Origin: an uncultured Alistipes sp.
Lineage (GTDB): Bacteria > Bacteroidota > Bacteroidia > Bacteroidales > Rikenellaceae
Direction of reading: 5' to 3'
Length of the DNA: 64,000 nt
Assembly (NCBI GenBank): GCA_937899895.1
Contig: CALBQR010000057.1
Span: 1-64,000, forward strand
In this document: positions 25,751 through 34,479 of the stretch, one piece after another
How the letters are laid out: every line of letters begins with the position of its first letter
Position numbering within the stretch: the first letter of the stretch is position 1
The notes under the pieces: model-generated
What the model saw: the letters and a program-made list of their open reading frames with translations, nothing else
Told to the model about the DNA's origin: nothing
Databases searched by the model: none
Program-made: the position numbers and the translations under genes

Positions 25751-26376
25751 CATCGTTCTTGATTGATTGTTTGGGCTACTTGGCGCAGGCGCTCTTCTCG
25801 GCTCGATTCTTCGTGCAGTGGATAATGAGCGAGCGCGCCAAACGGGTGCTCTCGCCTACCATCTTCTGGCAGATCAGTATGGTGGCGTCGTGCGTCTTCT
25901 GCGTCTATGGGTGGCTGCGCAACGACTTCTCGATCATCGTCGGACAGCTGATCACCTACTACATCTACATCTGGAACCTCAACGCCCACAACTCGTGGAA
26001 GAAACTCTGGTTGCCACTGCAATGGGTAGTGATCTCGATACCCGTGGCGGGTGTAGTGTGGCTACTGTCGAATTGGGAAGCTGCCAGCGCACATCTCTTT
26101 GCGCAAAGCGACCTGCCCGCGTGGTTGATAGCAATGGGTACAACGGGACAGATCATCTTTACCCTGCGATTCGTCTATCAATGGCTCTACTCGCGCCGTA
26201 AGGGAGAGTCGGTGTTGCCGTTGGGCTTCTGGCTGATCAGCCTTACAGGCTCGGCGATCATCATCACCTATGCGTTGTTGCGCGGCAATATGTTGCCGTT
26301 GATTTTAGGACATCTGACGGGCATATTCACCTACTCGCGCAATGTGATGATCGAACTGAAAAATCGAAAGAAATAG
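25747..26376 (+). CDS. Membrane protein with two LAB_N domains
   Basis: 209-residue membrane protein holding two copies of the LAB_N fold (lipid-A biosynthesis N-terminal domain). The first is QALFSARFFVQWIMSERAK with YGWLRNDFSIIVGQLITYY. The second is IFTLRFVYQWLYSRRKGESV with ALLRGNMLPLILGHLTG. Each repeat has about three hydrophobic helices. In many Bacteroidota this gene follows GT2 and GT39 genes. It may present or flip a polyprenyl-linked sugar, which is inference from neighbours; the biochemical role of LAB_N is not established. Confidence 0.85.
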   Translation: MTSFLIDCLGYLAQALFSARFFVQWIMSERAKRVLSPTIFWQISMVASCVFCVYGWLRNDFSIIVGQLITYYIYIWNLNAHNSWKKLWLPLQWVVISIPVAGVVWLLSNWEAASAHLFAQSDLPAWLIAMGTTGQIIFTLRFVYQWLYSRRKGESVLPLGFWLISLTGSAIIITYALLRGNMLPLILGHLTGIFTYSRNVMIELKNRKK

Positions 26377-26390
26377 CTCGCTAAACGACA

Positions 26391-26430
26391 AAATAAAAGG
26401 CCACCCTCGCGCGAGAGTGGCCTTTGTTGT
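26391..26430. terminator. Bidirectional terminator
   Basis: Long hairpin AAAGGCCAC (26396-26404) with GTGGCCTTT (26417-26425), with an inner CTCGC/GCGAG stem. It separates the convergent LAB_N and symporter genes and has T-rich tracts on both sides. Confidence 0.85.
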
Positions 26431-26445
26431 ATCGGTTGAGTTCGA

Positions 26446-27801
26446 TTAGAACTTCACTATTCCGATCTGATTGAGCAACACGAGCAGAATACACGTCGGA
26501 GCGATCCAGCGCAACAAAAAGACGTAGGTCTTAATACCGATAAAGCGCGCTGTGCCGTAGTTGGTAATCTCATTTTTGAGCAGTGTCTGGTCGATCTTCC
26601 AACCCACAAACAGGCAGGTGAATATACCGCCAATGGGCAGCATAAAGTTTGCCGTCAGATAATCGAAGAAGTCGAAAATCGAACGACCACCGATAGTCCA
26701 GCCACTCAACACGCTGAACGACAACGAGCACACGACACCCAACACCAACATCGCCGCTGTCGAGAGCCACGCTGCCGAGTTGCGTCGCACGTTCCACTGT
26801 TCGCTAACGTATGCCGTAACAACCTCGTGAATAGAGATTGTCGATGTCAGTGCCGCCAACGCCAACAACAGGAAGAAGATCGTGGACCACAGCCAGCTAA
26901 ACGACAGCGTATTCAGGATATTTGGCAAGGTAATGAAGACCAACGAGGGGCCTGCCGTGGGCTGAATTCCGACGCTGAATACCGCAGGGAAGATCATCAC
27001 CGCCGCCAGCACCGCCACAAGCGTATCAATCAGAGCCACACTTACGGCCGTCGAGCCGATCTTGGTCGAGTCGCTGAAATACGACGCATAGACAATCATA
27101 CAACCCAAACCAGCCGAGATCGAGAAGAACGACTGCCCCACTGCATTGAGGAAGGTCTGCGAAGTAACCTTCGAGAAGTCGGGCGTGAAGAGGAATTTCA
27201 GGCCCTCCATACCGCCCTCCATCGAGATCGAGCGACCACACAGCACCAGCAGAATCACGAACAGCATCGGCATCATCAGCTTCGACGAGCGCTCGATACC
27301 CTTCTGCACACCGAGCATAATGATTGCGTGGGTGATGAGCATAAAGCCGACCGTTGCGAGGGTGGGTTTCCACGGATTGGTTACAAACGAATTGAAGTGC
27401 GCCTCATACTCCGCAGGGGTTGAGAATTGCGCCAACGCACCCGAAGCCGACTCCCAAATGTAGTGGAGTGTCCAGCCCGCAACTACCGAGTAGAAACCAT
27501 AGATCAAAAACGCTGCCAGCACACCATTGTAACCAATTGCTACCCACGGAGTTCGCGGAGCAAGTTTGCGATAAGCACCTACGGCGTTGAGGTGGGTGTA
27601 TTTGCCGACAAAGAACTCGGCCGTCAGCACGGGAATACCCATAATGAGCAGACAGAGCAGATAGATAATAAGGAACGCTCCTCCGCCTCCCTCACCTGCA
27701 ATGTAGGGAAAACGCCAGATGTTACCAAGTCCGACGGCACTGCCGACCGACACGAGTATTACGCCTAATTTACTGCCAAATGTGGCACGTTGATTTTCCA
27801 T
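26446..27801 (-). CDS. SNF-family sodium-dependent transporter
   Basis: Neurotransmitter:sodium symporter (NSS/LeuT family), 451 residues, inner membrane, probably importing an amino acid with Na+. The first helix has the family signature SVGSAVGLGNIWRFPYIAGE, with unwound-helix sodium and substrate contacts. About eleven to twelve transmembrane helices follow, including FFSISAGLGCMIVYASYFSD at TM6-like position. It is transcribed alone, with a -7 box 56 bases upstream. Substrate unknown. Confidence 0.94.
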   Translation of the reverse strand: MENQRATFGSKLGVILVSVGSAVGLGNIWRFPYIAGEGGGGAFLIIYLLCLLIMGIPVLTAEFFVGKYTHLNAVGAYRKLAPRTPWVAIGYNGVLAAFLIYGFYSVVAGWTLHYIWESASGALAQFSTPAEYEAHFNSFVTNPWKPTLATVGFMLITHAIIMLGVQKGIERSSKLMMPMLFVILLVLCGRSISMEGGMEGLKFLFTPDFSKVTSQTFLNAVGQSFFSISAGLGCMIVYASYFSDSTKIGSTAVSVALIDTLVAVLAAVMIFPAVFSVGIQPTAGPSLVFITLPNILNTLSFSWLWSTIFFLLLALAALTSTISIHEVVTAYVSEQWNVRRNSAAWLSTAAMLVLGVVCSLSFSVLSGWTIGGRSIFDFFDYLTANFMLPIGGIFTCLFVGWKIDQTLLKNEITNYGTARFIGIKTYVFLLRWIAPTCILLVLLNQIGIVKF

Positions 27802-27856
27802 AACTAACCTAATATTTTAGTCCATTTGATTGCGATGATCGCGCAAACAAACGGCG

Positions 27857-27864
27857 CAAATATA
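27857..27864 (-). promoter_or_regulatory. -7 promoter box of the symporter gene
   Basis: Perfect TATATTTG on the minus strand, about 55 bases before the ATG. Confidence 0.55.
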
Positions 27865-27962
27865 GCAAAAATTTTATTTCAGATAGTAAAATATCGGATA
27901 TTGCTACACGCTTCAAAGGTAAATTGGTCGCTGTGAGGGAGGTTTGAAGATGTTTTTTGCAT

Positions 27963-28002
27963 AAAAAACACATCCCGCCTCCTTTGCAGGAAGCGGGGTG
28001 TG
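27963..28002 (-). terminator. Terminator of the alanine dehydrogenase gene
   Basis: Hairpin ACACCCCGCTTCC/GGAGGCGGGATGT (read on the minus strand) with loop TGCAAA, followed by TTTTTTAT. Confidence 0.8.
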
Positions 28003-28025
28003 AAGCTATTGAGTGAAATATTCGT

Positions 28026-29132
28026 TTAGAATTCCAGCGGAGTATATTCCAGACCCCAAGCCTCGGCAACGCTCTTATAAACAACCTTGCCACCGATGAT
28101 GTTCAGACCCTTCTTCAACTCCTTGTTGTCGCGACAAGCCTTCTCCCAGCCCTTGTCTGCCAGCTGCAATGCGTAAGGCAGAGTAGCGTTGGTTAGAGCC
28201 AAAGTCGAGGTGTAGGGAACTGCACCGGGTATGTTGGCAACGCAGTAGTGCAGAATACCATCTACGTAATAAACGGGATCCTCGTGGGTAGTGGGGTGCG
28301 AAGTCTCAAAGCAACCACCCTGGTCGATAGCCACGTCCACCATCACCGTACCGGGTTGCATATCTTTCAACATATCGCGGGTAACGAGCTTGGGAGCCTT
28401 TGCACCGGGAATCAGAACCGAACCGATAACCAGATCGGCACGCTTCAACTCCTGACGGATATTGTACTCCGACGACATCAGCGTCTTCACGTTCTTGGGC
28501 ATTACGTCAGCCAGGTAGGTCAGACGACGCAGCGAAATGTCGCAAATCGTAACGTCAGCACCCGTACCGGCAGCTGTGCGAGCAGCAGCAGTACCTACAA
28601 CACCGGCACCAATTACGAATACACGTGCAGGCTTAACACCCGGAACGCCACCGAGCAGGATACCCTTACCGCCACGAGGCTTTTCGAGGAAGTAACGACC
28701 CTCCTGGGTTGACATACGACCTGCAACCTCCGACATCGGGATCAGCAGAGGCAGCGAGCGGTCGTCGCGCTCAACGGTCTCGTAAGCGATACAGATTGCA
28801 CCGCTCTCGATCATAGCTTTGGTAAGGGGTTCGCTACTTGCGAAGTGGAAATATGTAAATACGACCTGATCCTTCTTGATCAAACCATACTCAGGAGCAA
28901 TAGGCTCTTTAACTTTGATGATCATCTCGGCGATAGCATAAACATCCTCAATAGTGGGTAGGATCTTTGCGCCGACTTTTTCGTACTCGCTGTCGGGGAA
29001 ACCGCTATTTACACCAGCAGTTGCCTGTACATAGACAGTGTGGCCGCGCTTAACAAATTCTTGTGCGCCAGCGGGAGTCAGACCAACACGATTCTCGTTG
29101 TTTTTGATCTCTTTGGGAATACCGATAATCAT
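28026..29132 (-). CDS. ald: Alanine dehydrogenase
   Basis: NAD-dependent enzyme interconverting L-alanine and pyruvate plus ammonia; 368 residues, hexameric in the family. [20 protein letters not shown] is the standard start. The substrate Lys lies in [11 protein letters not shown] and the catalytic His in YFHFAS. The Rossmann motif [22 protein letters not shown] binds NAD. Length is normal. It stands alone with its own terminator. It can feed ammonia assimilation or alanine catabolism. Confidence 0.97.
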   Translation of the reverse strand: MIIGIPKEIKNNENRVGLTPAGAQEFVKRGHTVYVQATAGVNSGFPDSEYEKVGAKILPTIEDVYAIAEMIIKVKEPIAPEYGLIKKDQVVFTYFHFASSEPLTKAMIESGAICIAYETVERDDRSLPLLIPMSEVAGRMSTQEGRYFLEKPRGGKGILLGGVPGVKPARVFVIGAGVVGTAAARTAAGTGADVTICDISLRRLTYLADVMPKNVKTLMSSEYNIRQELKRADLVIGSVLIPGAKAPKLVTRDMLKDMQPGTVMVDVAIDQGGCFETSHPTTHEDPVYYVDGILHYCVANIPGAVPYTSTLALTNATLPYALQLADKGWEKACRDNKELKKGLNIIGGKVVYKSVAEAWGLEYTPLEF

Positions 29133-29471
29133 AATTTTGAAGTTTTTGTAGGTTATATTTTATTGTTGTTTTGTTGTCGCGCGGGATTTTCGGCCCAACG
29201 TGGACGCGCCGAAATTGTTATTTTTCAGTTTGCCGACATCAAATTTCTAAAAAAATCGTTAGAAATGCAAGAGTTGCAGGCGATTTTTTTCGATTGTAAG
29301 GGTAGATTTTCTTATTTACGACAATATAATCCAAATTATGAGGTCGGGGCTGTCGCCAAAGGCGGGCCACAGCACTATGCGATTTCCACACAGATTGCAT
29401 AAATGAAATTCGCAAAATAAAAAAGCCGCACTCATAAGGTGCGGCTGTAATTGGTGGTCTGTTTTATCGGG
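29133..29471. other. Intergenic region between serB and ald
   Basis: About 340 bases, AT-rich on the ald side. It holds the serB terminator (29420-29446) and, at about 29343-29377, a GC-rich segment CGGGGCTGTCGCC-AAA-GGCGGGCC. That segment resembles the core of the structured repeats at 50971 and 62417. A 45-codon frame at 29264-29401 exists but shows no protein-like features. No clear ald promoter was found. Confidence 0.5.
29420..29446 (-). terminator. Terminator of serB
   Basis: Eight-bp stem AGCCGCAC (29424-29431) with GTGCGGCT (29439-29446), followed on the minus strand by TTTTTTATTTT. Confidence 0.88.
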
Positions 29472-30689
29472 TTACTCGATTTGCGAGTCCTTCAAACCGA
29501 GGAAATAGAGTACGCCGTCGATACCGATTGACGAGATTGACTGGCGAGCCGTAGCCTTCACCTTCGGCTTTGCGTGGAAGGCAATACCCAAACCCGCTGT
29601 GCCGAGCATAGGCAGGTCGTTTGCTCCGTCGCCCACCGCAACCGCCTGGGCAATGTTGATACCCTCAAATTGGCACAACAGACGCAGCAACTCGGCCTTG
29701 CGCTTGCCATCGACAACGTCGCCAACGTAGCGACCCGTCAGTTTACCATTCTCGATCTCCAACTCATTGGCATACATATAATCAAATCCGAAACGCTGTT
29801 TGAGCGAGTTGCCGAAGTAGGTGAAACCACCCGACAGAATCGCGGTCTTATAACCCACACGCTTCAAAATGGTCATCATTCGCTCCAAGCCCTCGGTGAT
29901 AGGCAGATTGGCAGCGATATCCTCCATCACGCTCTCGTCAAGGCCTTTAAGCAGAGCCACGCGCTGGGTAAAGCTCTCACGGAAGTCGATCTCGCCACGC
30001 ATCGCACTCTCGGTGATTGCGCGAACCTGCTCGCCCACGCCTGCGCGATCAGCAAGTTCGTCGATAACCTCCGTCTGAATCAGCGTCGAATCCATATCGA
30101 AACAGATCAAACGGCGCGAACGACGATAGATATCGTCCTGCTGGAACGAAATATCGACACCGAACTCATCTGCCATATGCATCAATTGCGACTGCATCGC
30201 ATCACGATCCTCAACCGTACCACGCACCGATAGTTCGATACACGATTTAGGCGTACGCGCATCGGGTTCGAGGGGCACACGACCCGTCAAACGGCGAATA
30301 GCATCGATATTGAGCTTCTGTTGGGTAACGATCTTTGTCGCCTCGGCAATCTGGCGAGCCGTAACCTCACGACCGAGCAGAGTAATGATATTGCGATTCT
30401 TACCCTGACGCGCAACCCACTGCGAATAGTGATCCTCATCAACGGGGCTGAAACGGATATTGATATCCAGCTCGTAGGCTTTCAGCAGCAGGTCCTTCAT
30501 TATATCGCCCGAATGGTCGGCGGTAGTCTTGAACAGAATACCGAGCGAAAGGGTCTGGTGAATATTAGCCTGACCGATGTCGAGGATGTAGGCGTCGTGG
30601 CGCGCCAAGATGTCGGTGAGTGAAGATGTAACCCCAGGTTTATCGATGCCTGAAATGTTGATTTGGATAATTTCTGCCTGTTGCTCCAT
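29472..30689 (-). CDS. serB: Phosphoserine phosphatase with N-terminal ACT domains
   Basis: Last step of serine biosynthesis: dephosphorylates O-phosphoserine. 405 residues. Two ACT-like regions occupy about 1-180 (IQINISGIDKPGVTSSLTDI at the start), which usually sense serine. The HAD domain has the nucleophile in CFDMDSTLIQTEVIDELA, motif II SGGFTYF and motif III GDGANDLPML. Ser feedback regulation is expected from the ACT domains. It is monocistronic and divergent from mscS. Confidence 0.96.
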   Translation of the reverse strand: MEQQAEIIQINISGIDKPGVTSSLTDILARHDAYILDIGQANIHQTLSLGILFKTTADHSGDIMKDLLLKAYELDINIRFSPVDEDHYSQWVARQGKNRNIITLLGREVTARQIAEATKIVTQQKLNIDAIRRLTGRVPLEPDARTPKSCIELSVRGTVEDRDAMQSQLMHMADEFGVDISFQQDDIYRRSRRLICFDMDSTLIQTEVIDELADRAGVGEQVRAITESAMRGEIDFRESFTQRVALLKGLDESVMEDIAANLPITEGLERMMTILKRVGYKTAILSGGFTYFGNSLKQRFGFDYMYANELEIENGKLTGRYVGDVVDGKRKAELLRLLCQFEGINIAQAVAVGDGANDLPMLGTAGLGIAFHAKPKVKATARQSISSIGIDGVLYFLGLKDSQIE

Positions 30690-30718
30690 ATGATTGGTAA
30701 ATTTGTCTTATCGAATTT

Positions 30719-30749
30719 CAAAGTTACGGATAATTCACTACTTTTGCAA
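30719..30749 (-). promoter_or_regulatory. Promoter of serB
   Basis: On the minus strand TTG (30749-30747), 20 bases, then TAACTTTG (30726-30719), 30 bases before the ATG. It overlaps the oppositely oriented mscS -7 box. Confidence 0.75.
30739..30746 (+). promoter_or_regulatory. -7 promoter box of mscS
   Basis: Perfect TACTTTTG, 42 bases before the mscS ATG. It lies inside the spacer of the serB promoter on the other strand. Confidence 0.6.
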
Positions 30750-30788
30750 CCCCCAAAACGTAAAAATTAACAAAAATTTTTAGCAACA

Positions 30789-31700
30789 ATGTATTTTTTA
30801 ACAACTACTGATTCATTGAAAGTGATTCTGGCCGACAGCACCGTAACCGAGCAGGAGAAGATTGAAGCCATCGGCTCAACATTGAAAAATATGTCATTCT
30901 CGGATATCGTATCTATGTTGATCGATTGGGGTATCGAAATCGCAGCGAAGATTGCCATTGCATTGGTAATCTATTTCATTGGTCGCTGGCTGATTGGCCG
31001 CTTGGTAAAGTTGGTCAATAAGGTTTGCGAGAAACGCGATGTCGAAATCTCGTTGCAACAGTTCTTCAAGAATATGATTAAGGTGGTGCTCTACATCTGC
31101 CTTGCATTGACCATTATCGGAATACTCGGTATCAACACCACCTCGCTCGTTGCAATGTTTGCTTCGGCGTCGTTGGCTATCGGTATGGCATTGAGCGGCA
31201 CGATGCAGAACTTTGCCGGTGGCGTAATGATTCTGTTGCTGCGGCCCTACCGCGTTGGCGACTATGTCGAGGCGCAGGGTCAGGCAGGCACGATCAAGGA
31301 GATTTCGCTGTTCAACACCATCATCACTACCGTTGATAACAAGACAATCTACGTACCCAACAGCTCGATTTCGACGGGCATCATCAACAACTACTCGCAG
31401 GCTGCAACGCGCCGTGTTGATTGGAATATCACCATTTCGTATGGCGATGACGTAGAGGTTGCCCGCCGCGTGCTGATCGAGATGATCAGTTCAGACAAGC
31501 GTGTTAAGCAGGATCCCGCACCGGTTGTCTATTTGACCTCGCTGAGCGATAGCGCAGTGAATATTTCGGCTCGTGCGTGGGTCAATAACGCCGACTATTG
31601 GGGCGTATTCTTCGACATTAACGAGCGCATTTACAACGAGTTGCCCAAGCACGGCTTGAACTTCCCCTTCCCGCAGATTTCGGTACATATGGAGAAGTAA
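30789..31700 (+). CDS. mscS: MscS-type mechanosensitive channel
   Basis: Small-conductance mechanosensitive channel, 303 residues, inner membrane, releasing solutes on hypo-osmotic shock. Three transmembrane helices lie near 45-72, 85-108 and 115-140. The pore helix TM3 is rich in Gly and Ala (ASASLAIGMALSGTMQNFAGG). The beta domain follows with PYRVGDYVEAQGQAGTIKEI and YVPNSSISTGIINN, then the C-terminal alpha/beta cage. It has its own promoter and a strong terminator. Confidence 0.95.
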   Translation: MYFLTTTDSLKVILADSTVTEQEKIEAIGSTLKNMSFSDIVSMLIDWGIEIAAKIAIALVIYFIGRWLIGRLVKLVNKVCEKRDVEISLQQFFKNMIKVVLYICLALTIIGILGINTTSLVAMFASASLAIGMALSGTMQNFAGGVMILLLRPYRVGDYVEAQGQAGTIKEISLFNTIITTVDNKTIYVPNSSISTGIINNYSQAATRRVDWNITISYGDDVEVARRVLIEMISSDKRVKQDPAPVVYLTSLSDSAVNISARAWVNNADYWGVFFDINERIYNELPKHGLNFPFPQISVHMEK

Positions 31701-31728
31701 CCGTTTGCGCATTTATCTGAAAACAGAG

Positions 31729-31770
31729 CGACACCGATCCTGCAACTGCTGCGGATCGGTGTCGTTTTAT
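31729..31770 (+). terminator. Terminator of mscS
   Basis: Perfect 12-bp stem CGACACCGATCC (31729-31740) with GGATCGGTGTCG (31753-31764), then TTTTATTG. Confidence 0.9.
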
Positions 31771-31800
31771 TGTGTTAATCAATTTATTTGCGTATCTTTG
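31770..31800 (+). promoter_or_regulatory. Promoter of obg
   Basis: TTG (31770-31772), 20 bases, then TATCTTTG (31793-31800): an exact Bacteroidota consensus. The start codon follows 42 bases later. Confidence 0.8.
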
Positions 31801-31842
31801 CACCGAAATTAAAATGATAACAGAACTAAACAAGAGATAAGT

Positions 31843-32835
31843 ATGGCATCGTCGAACTTTGTGGATTATGTCAAGATCTTCGCCCGATCGGGACACGGTG
31901 GTGCAGGATCGGCTCACTTCCGTCGTGAAAAATTTGTCGCTTTCGGTGGCCCCGATGGCGGTGATGGAGGCAAGGGCGGCAGCATCATTTTGCAGGGCGA
32001 TAGCCAATATTGGACTCTTATTCACCTCAAATATCAGCGACATATCTTTGCCGAAGATGGTCAGTGCGGTTCGGGTGCCCGTTCGTCGGGTAAGGATGCG
32101 CAGGATATCATCGTGCGTGTGCCGCTGGGCACCGTTGCCCGCGATGCCGAGACAGGCGAGATTGTCGGCGAGGTAACCGACGATGGCGAGCAACTCGTAC
32201 TGCTCAAAGGTGGCCGAGGAGGTCTGGGTAATTGGCACTTCAAGACCGCAACAAATCAGGCTCCGCGCTATGCACAGCCCGGTGAGGAGGGCGCAGAGGG
32301 TGCATTCATTTTGGAGTTGAAGGTGCTGGCCGATGTAGGTTTGGTCGGTTTCCCAAATGCCGGCAAATCGACTCTGTTGTCGGTAGTTTCGGCTGCGAAA
32401 CCGAAGATTGCAAACTACGCCTTTACAACGCTCGAACCCAACTTGGGTATCGTTGCCTGCCGCGATAACCACTCGTTCGTAATGGCCGACATCCCCGGTA
32501 TTATTGAGGGTGCGCACGAGGGGCGTGGTTTAGGCACCCGTTTTCTGCGCCATATCGAGCGTAACTCTGTGCTGCTGTTTATGATTCCGGCCGACAGCGA
32601 CGACATTAAGAAGGATTATGATATTCTGCTTGGCGAGCTGACACAATACAACCCCGAACTGCTTGATAAACAGCGTTTATTGGCAATTACCAAGTGCGAT
32701 ATGCTCGACGAAGAGTTGATGGCCGAGATGCGCACTCATCTGCCCGAAGGCCTGCCGACGGTGATGATTTCGTCGGTTACGGGTATGAATATTCAGCAGC
32801 TCAAAGATATGCTGTGGGAGGCTCTGCACAAATAG
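31843..32835 (+). CDS. obgE: Obg-family GTPase
   Basis: Ribosome-associated GTPase involved in 50S assembly and stress signalling. 330 residues. The glycine-rich Obg domain occupies 1-160 ([29 protein letters not shown]). The G domain has G1 [13 protein letters not shown]2/G3 up to [16 protein letters not shown], and G4 TKCD. The C-terminal OCT domain of some homologues is absent, as is usual in this phylum. Flanked by strong terminators on both sides, so it is monocistronic. Confidence 0.97.
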   Translation: MASSNFVDYVKIFARSGHGGAGSAHFRREKFVAFGGPDGGDGGKGGSIILQGDSQYWTLIHLKYQRHIFAEDGQCGSGARSSGKDAQDIIVRVPLGTVARDAETGEIVGEVTDDGEQLVLLKGGRGGLGNWHFKTATNQAPRYAQPGEEGAEGAFILELKVLADVGLVGFPNAGKSTLLSVVSAAKPKIANYAFTTLEPNLGIVACRDNHSFVMADIPGIIEGAHEGRGLGTRFLRHIERNSVLLFMIPADSDDIKKDYDILLGELTQYNPELLDKQRLLAITKCDMLDEELMAEMRTHLPEGLPTVMISSVTGMNIQQLKDMLWEALHK

Positions 32836-32858
32836 CTAACCACACATTCATTATAAAT

Positions 32859-32893
32859 AAAAAAGGTCTGCTTTCACGGCAGACCTTTTTTAT
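32859..32893. terminator. Bidirectional terminator between obg and the DUF5689 gene
   Basis: Stem AAAAGGTCTGC (32861-32871) with GCAGACCTTTT (32879-32889), loop TTTCACG, flanked by A- and T-runs, serving both convergent genes. Confidence 0.9.
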
Positions 32894-32923
32894 TTATACA
32901 CCATTAGACGCTTTATCTCAAAA

Positions 32924-33724
32924 TCAGAATCGTTCGCCCTCCATATTTGTTCGATAGTAGTCGAGGATACGCAACTGATAGCGGCCATTAAAATAGCTCA
33001 ACAGCCCCTCGATCGAGCCACTTCCCGCAGGAACGGGCACACACATAAAATCGACCGAAGGCGAGGTATATACATCGAGCGTATCGCCTGCACGATCAAT
33101 CAAATGGCGGGCCGACGCCTGTATATTGGGATATTCGAGCGTACCGCCCGCAAGCGTATCGCACCAACCGCGACCGACCTCCTCGGCAATAAACTGCACA
33201 TCATCGAAACGCACCTGCGTAGCTACATATCGTTGAGCGCACTCCCCTATTGTCAATCTTTGAGCCGTAATCTGCACCTGATCGACCGAATCCAAAAGCA
33301 GATAATAACCGACATTCGCTTCGGGAATATAGGCCACCTCATAACTCTCTTTCGGCTCTGCACCAATCTGAATCACTCCGCCATACGAGCCAAGCCACAA
33401 ATCGTAACAGCGCAACGATACCTGACGACCCACCCAATAGCGGCGATACAGATTATCTACATCGAGCAGGATGGTAATTCCGCCCGTAGAGTCGGCTATG
33501 CATAGTCTATTGCGCAGATTACCGTTACGATCGTTGGCAACGACACGACCCGTAATATATTGACTGCCTGCAATGCGCGTCGGGCGGTTGCGATAGAGCG
33601 ATTTCAGATACTCGATCGACACCCGTTCGGAGTCTTGATGCGGATTAAACTCCAAAGGATTATCCTCGCGGCAGGCAACAAACAGAGCCAACGACAACAG
33701 ACTAATAAGCAACGCCCTTCTCAT
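32924..33724 (-). CDS. DUF5689 lipoprotein (second of a pair)
   Basis: 266-residue lipoprotein: signal peptide with lipobox LFVAC (Cys18). The DUF5689 domain (about 35-125) has VSIEYLKSLYRN, the OB-fold-like ITGRVVANDRNGNLRNRLCIADSTGG and YWVGRQVSLRCYDLWLG. A C-terminal beta-rich half carries YPNIQASARHLID and GSIEGLLSYFNGRYQLRILD, which looks like a second OB-type unit. Start and preceding stop overlap by 23 bases, so it is co-translated with its paralogue. Function unknown; cell-surface or periplasmic exposure on the outer membrane is expected. Confidence 0.85.
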   Translation of the reverse strand: MRRALLISLLSLALFVACREDNPLEFNPHQDSERVSIEYLKSLYRNRPTRIAGSQYITGRVVANDRNGNLRNRLCIADSTGGITILLDVDNLYRRYWVGRQVSLRCYDLWLGSYGGVIQIGAEPKESYEVAYIPEANVGYYLLLDSVDQVQITAQRLTIGECAQRYVATQVRFDDVQFIAEEVGRGWCDTLAGGTLEYPNIQASARHLIDRAGDTLDVYTSPSVDFMCVPVPAGSGSIEGLLSYFNGRYQLRILDYYRTNMEGERF

Positions 33725-34475
33725 CGTTCATCTTGATTATAAATACTTTATTACCACCCGACACTTCACCATAATAGAGCACACCCGTTACAGACACGCG
33801 CTCATCGGGCAACGGATGATCGGCATAGAGGGCGTACGACGATGTTTCGACATAGATCGAGTCGCCCTCCGCCGTACGGAATTTGCGATAGATGTCGTAA
33901 CGACTACCCGCCCACGTCTTATCTGGCTCATCGGCCAGCAATCCCTCAACCTTGACCAGACGACCACACGTGCGAGGAGTCAATTCGCCAATCTTAAAGA
34001 GCGCAGGGGTTACCTCCGAGAGCGACGTAGTGCGATAAACGTAACGATCGGCAATGGCCTGATGCGACATATAGGCCGTCGAACGATAATCCCACATATC
34101 GGGCCGCAGACCTACTCGCAACACGCCCTTATACTCGTCGATTGCCAACCCCTGCAAACGCACAGTAAGTGTCGCACCAACGGGATAGGTACGATAGAGA
34201 TAGTCCATTCCGAGCATCAATTCGAGTGCGCTCGTGCCGTCGTCGATTACCAACGTGCGGTAGAAATTACCTGCCCGATCGCTCGAAACAACACGCCCCT
34301 TGACAATGATATTTTCGGGGATAACCGTCGCCGCGCCAAACGAGTGGCGAATATCGTAAAGGTCGGCATTGGGCACAAAATCGGGCTCGGCAAACTCCGT
34401 AATCGGATCGAAGCGATCGTAATCACAACCCACCGCGACAAGCACCAATAGCACAAATATAATCAGTCGTTTCAT
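33702..34475 (-). CDS. DUF5689 lipoprotein (first of a pair)
   Basis: 257-residue lipoprotein with lipobox VAVGC (Cys17) and DUF5689 segments: IIVKGRVVSSDRAGNFYRTL, VIDDGTSALELMLGMDYLYR and YPVGATLTVRLQGLAIDEYKG. The C-terminal half has a second OB-like segment ERVSVTGVLYYGE. It is a paralogue of the next gene. The ATG lies 4 bases after the barrel-protein stop, and the reading frame overlaps the following gene by 23 bases. The three genes form one transcription unit. Confidence 0.86.
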   Translation of the reverse strand: MKRLIIFVLLVLVAVGCDYDRFDPITEFAEPDFVPNADLYDIRHSFGAATVIPENIIVKGRVVSSDRAGNFYRTLVIDDGTSALELMLGMDYLYRTYPVGATLTVRLQGLAIDEYKGVLRVGLRPDMWDYRSTAYMSHQAIADRYVYRTTSLSEVTPALFKIGELTPRTCGRLVKVEGLLADEPDKTWAGSRYDIYRKFRTAEGDSIYVETSSYALYADHPLPDERVSVTGVLYYGEVSGGNKVFIIKMNDEKGVAY

Positions 34476-34479
34476 CGCT

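Noticed and set aside
29264..29401. 45-codon frame MQELQAIFFDCKGRF and onward between serB and ald
   Set aside because: It has no clear promoter or ribosome site and reads through a repeat-like GC-rich segment; not enough to call a gene.
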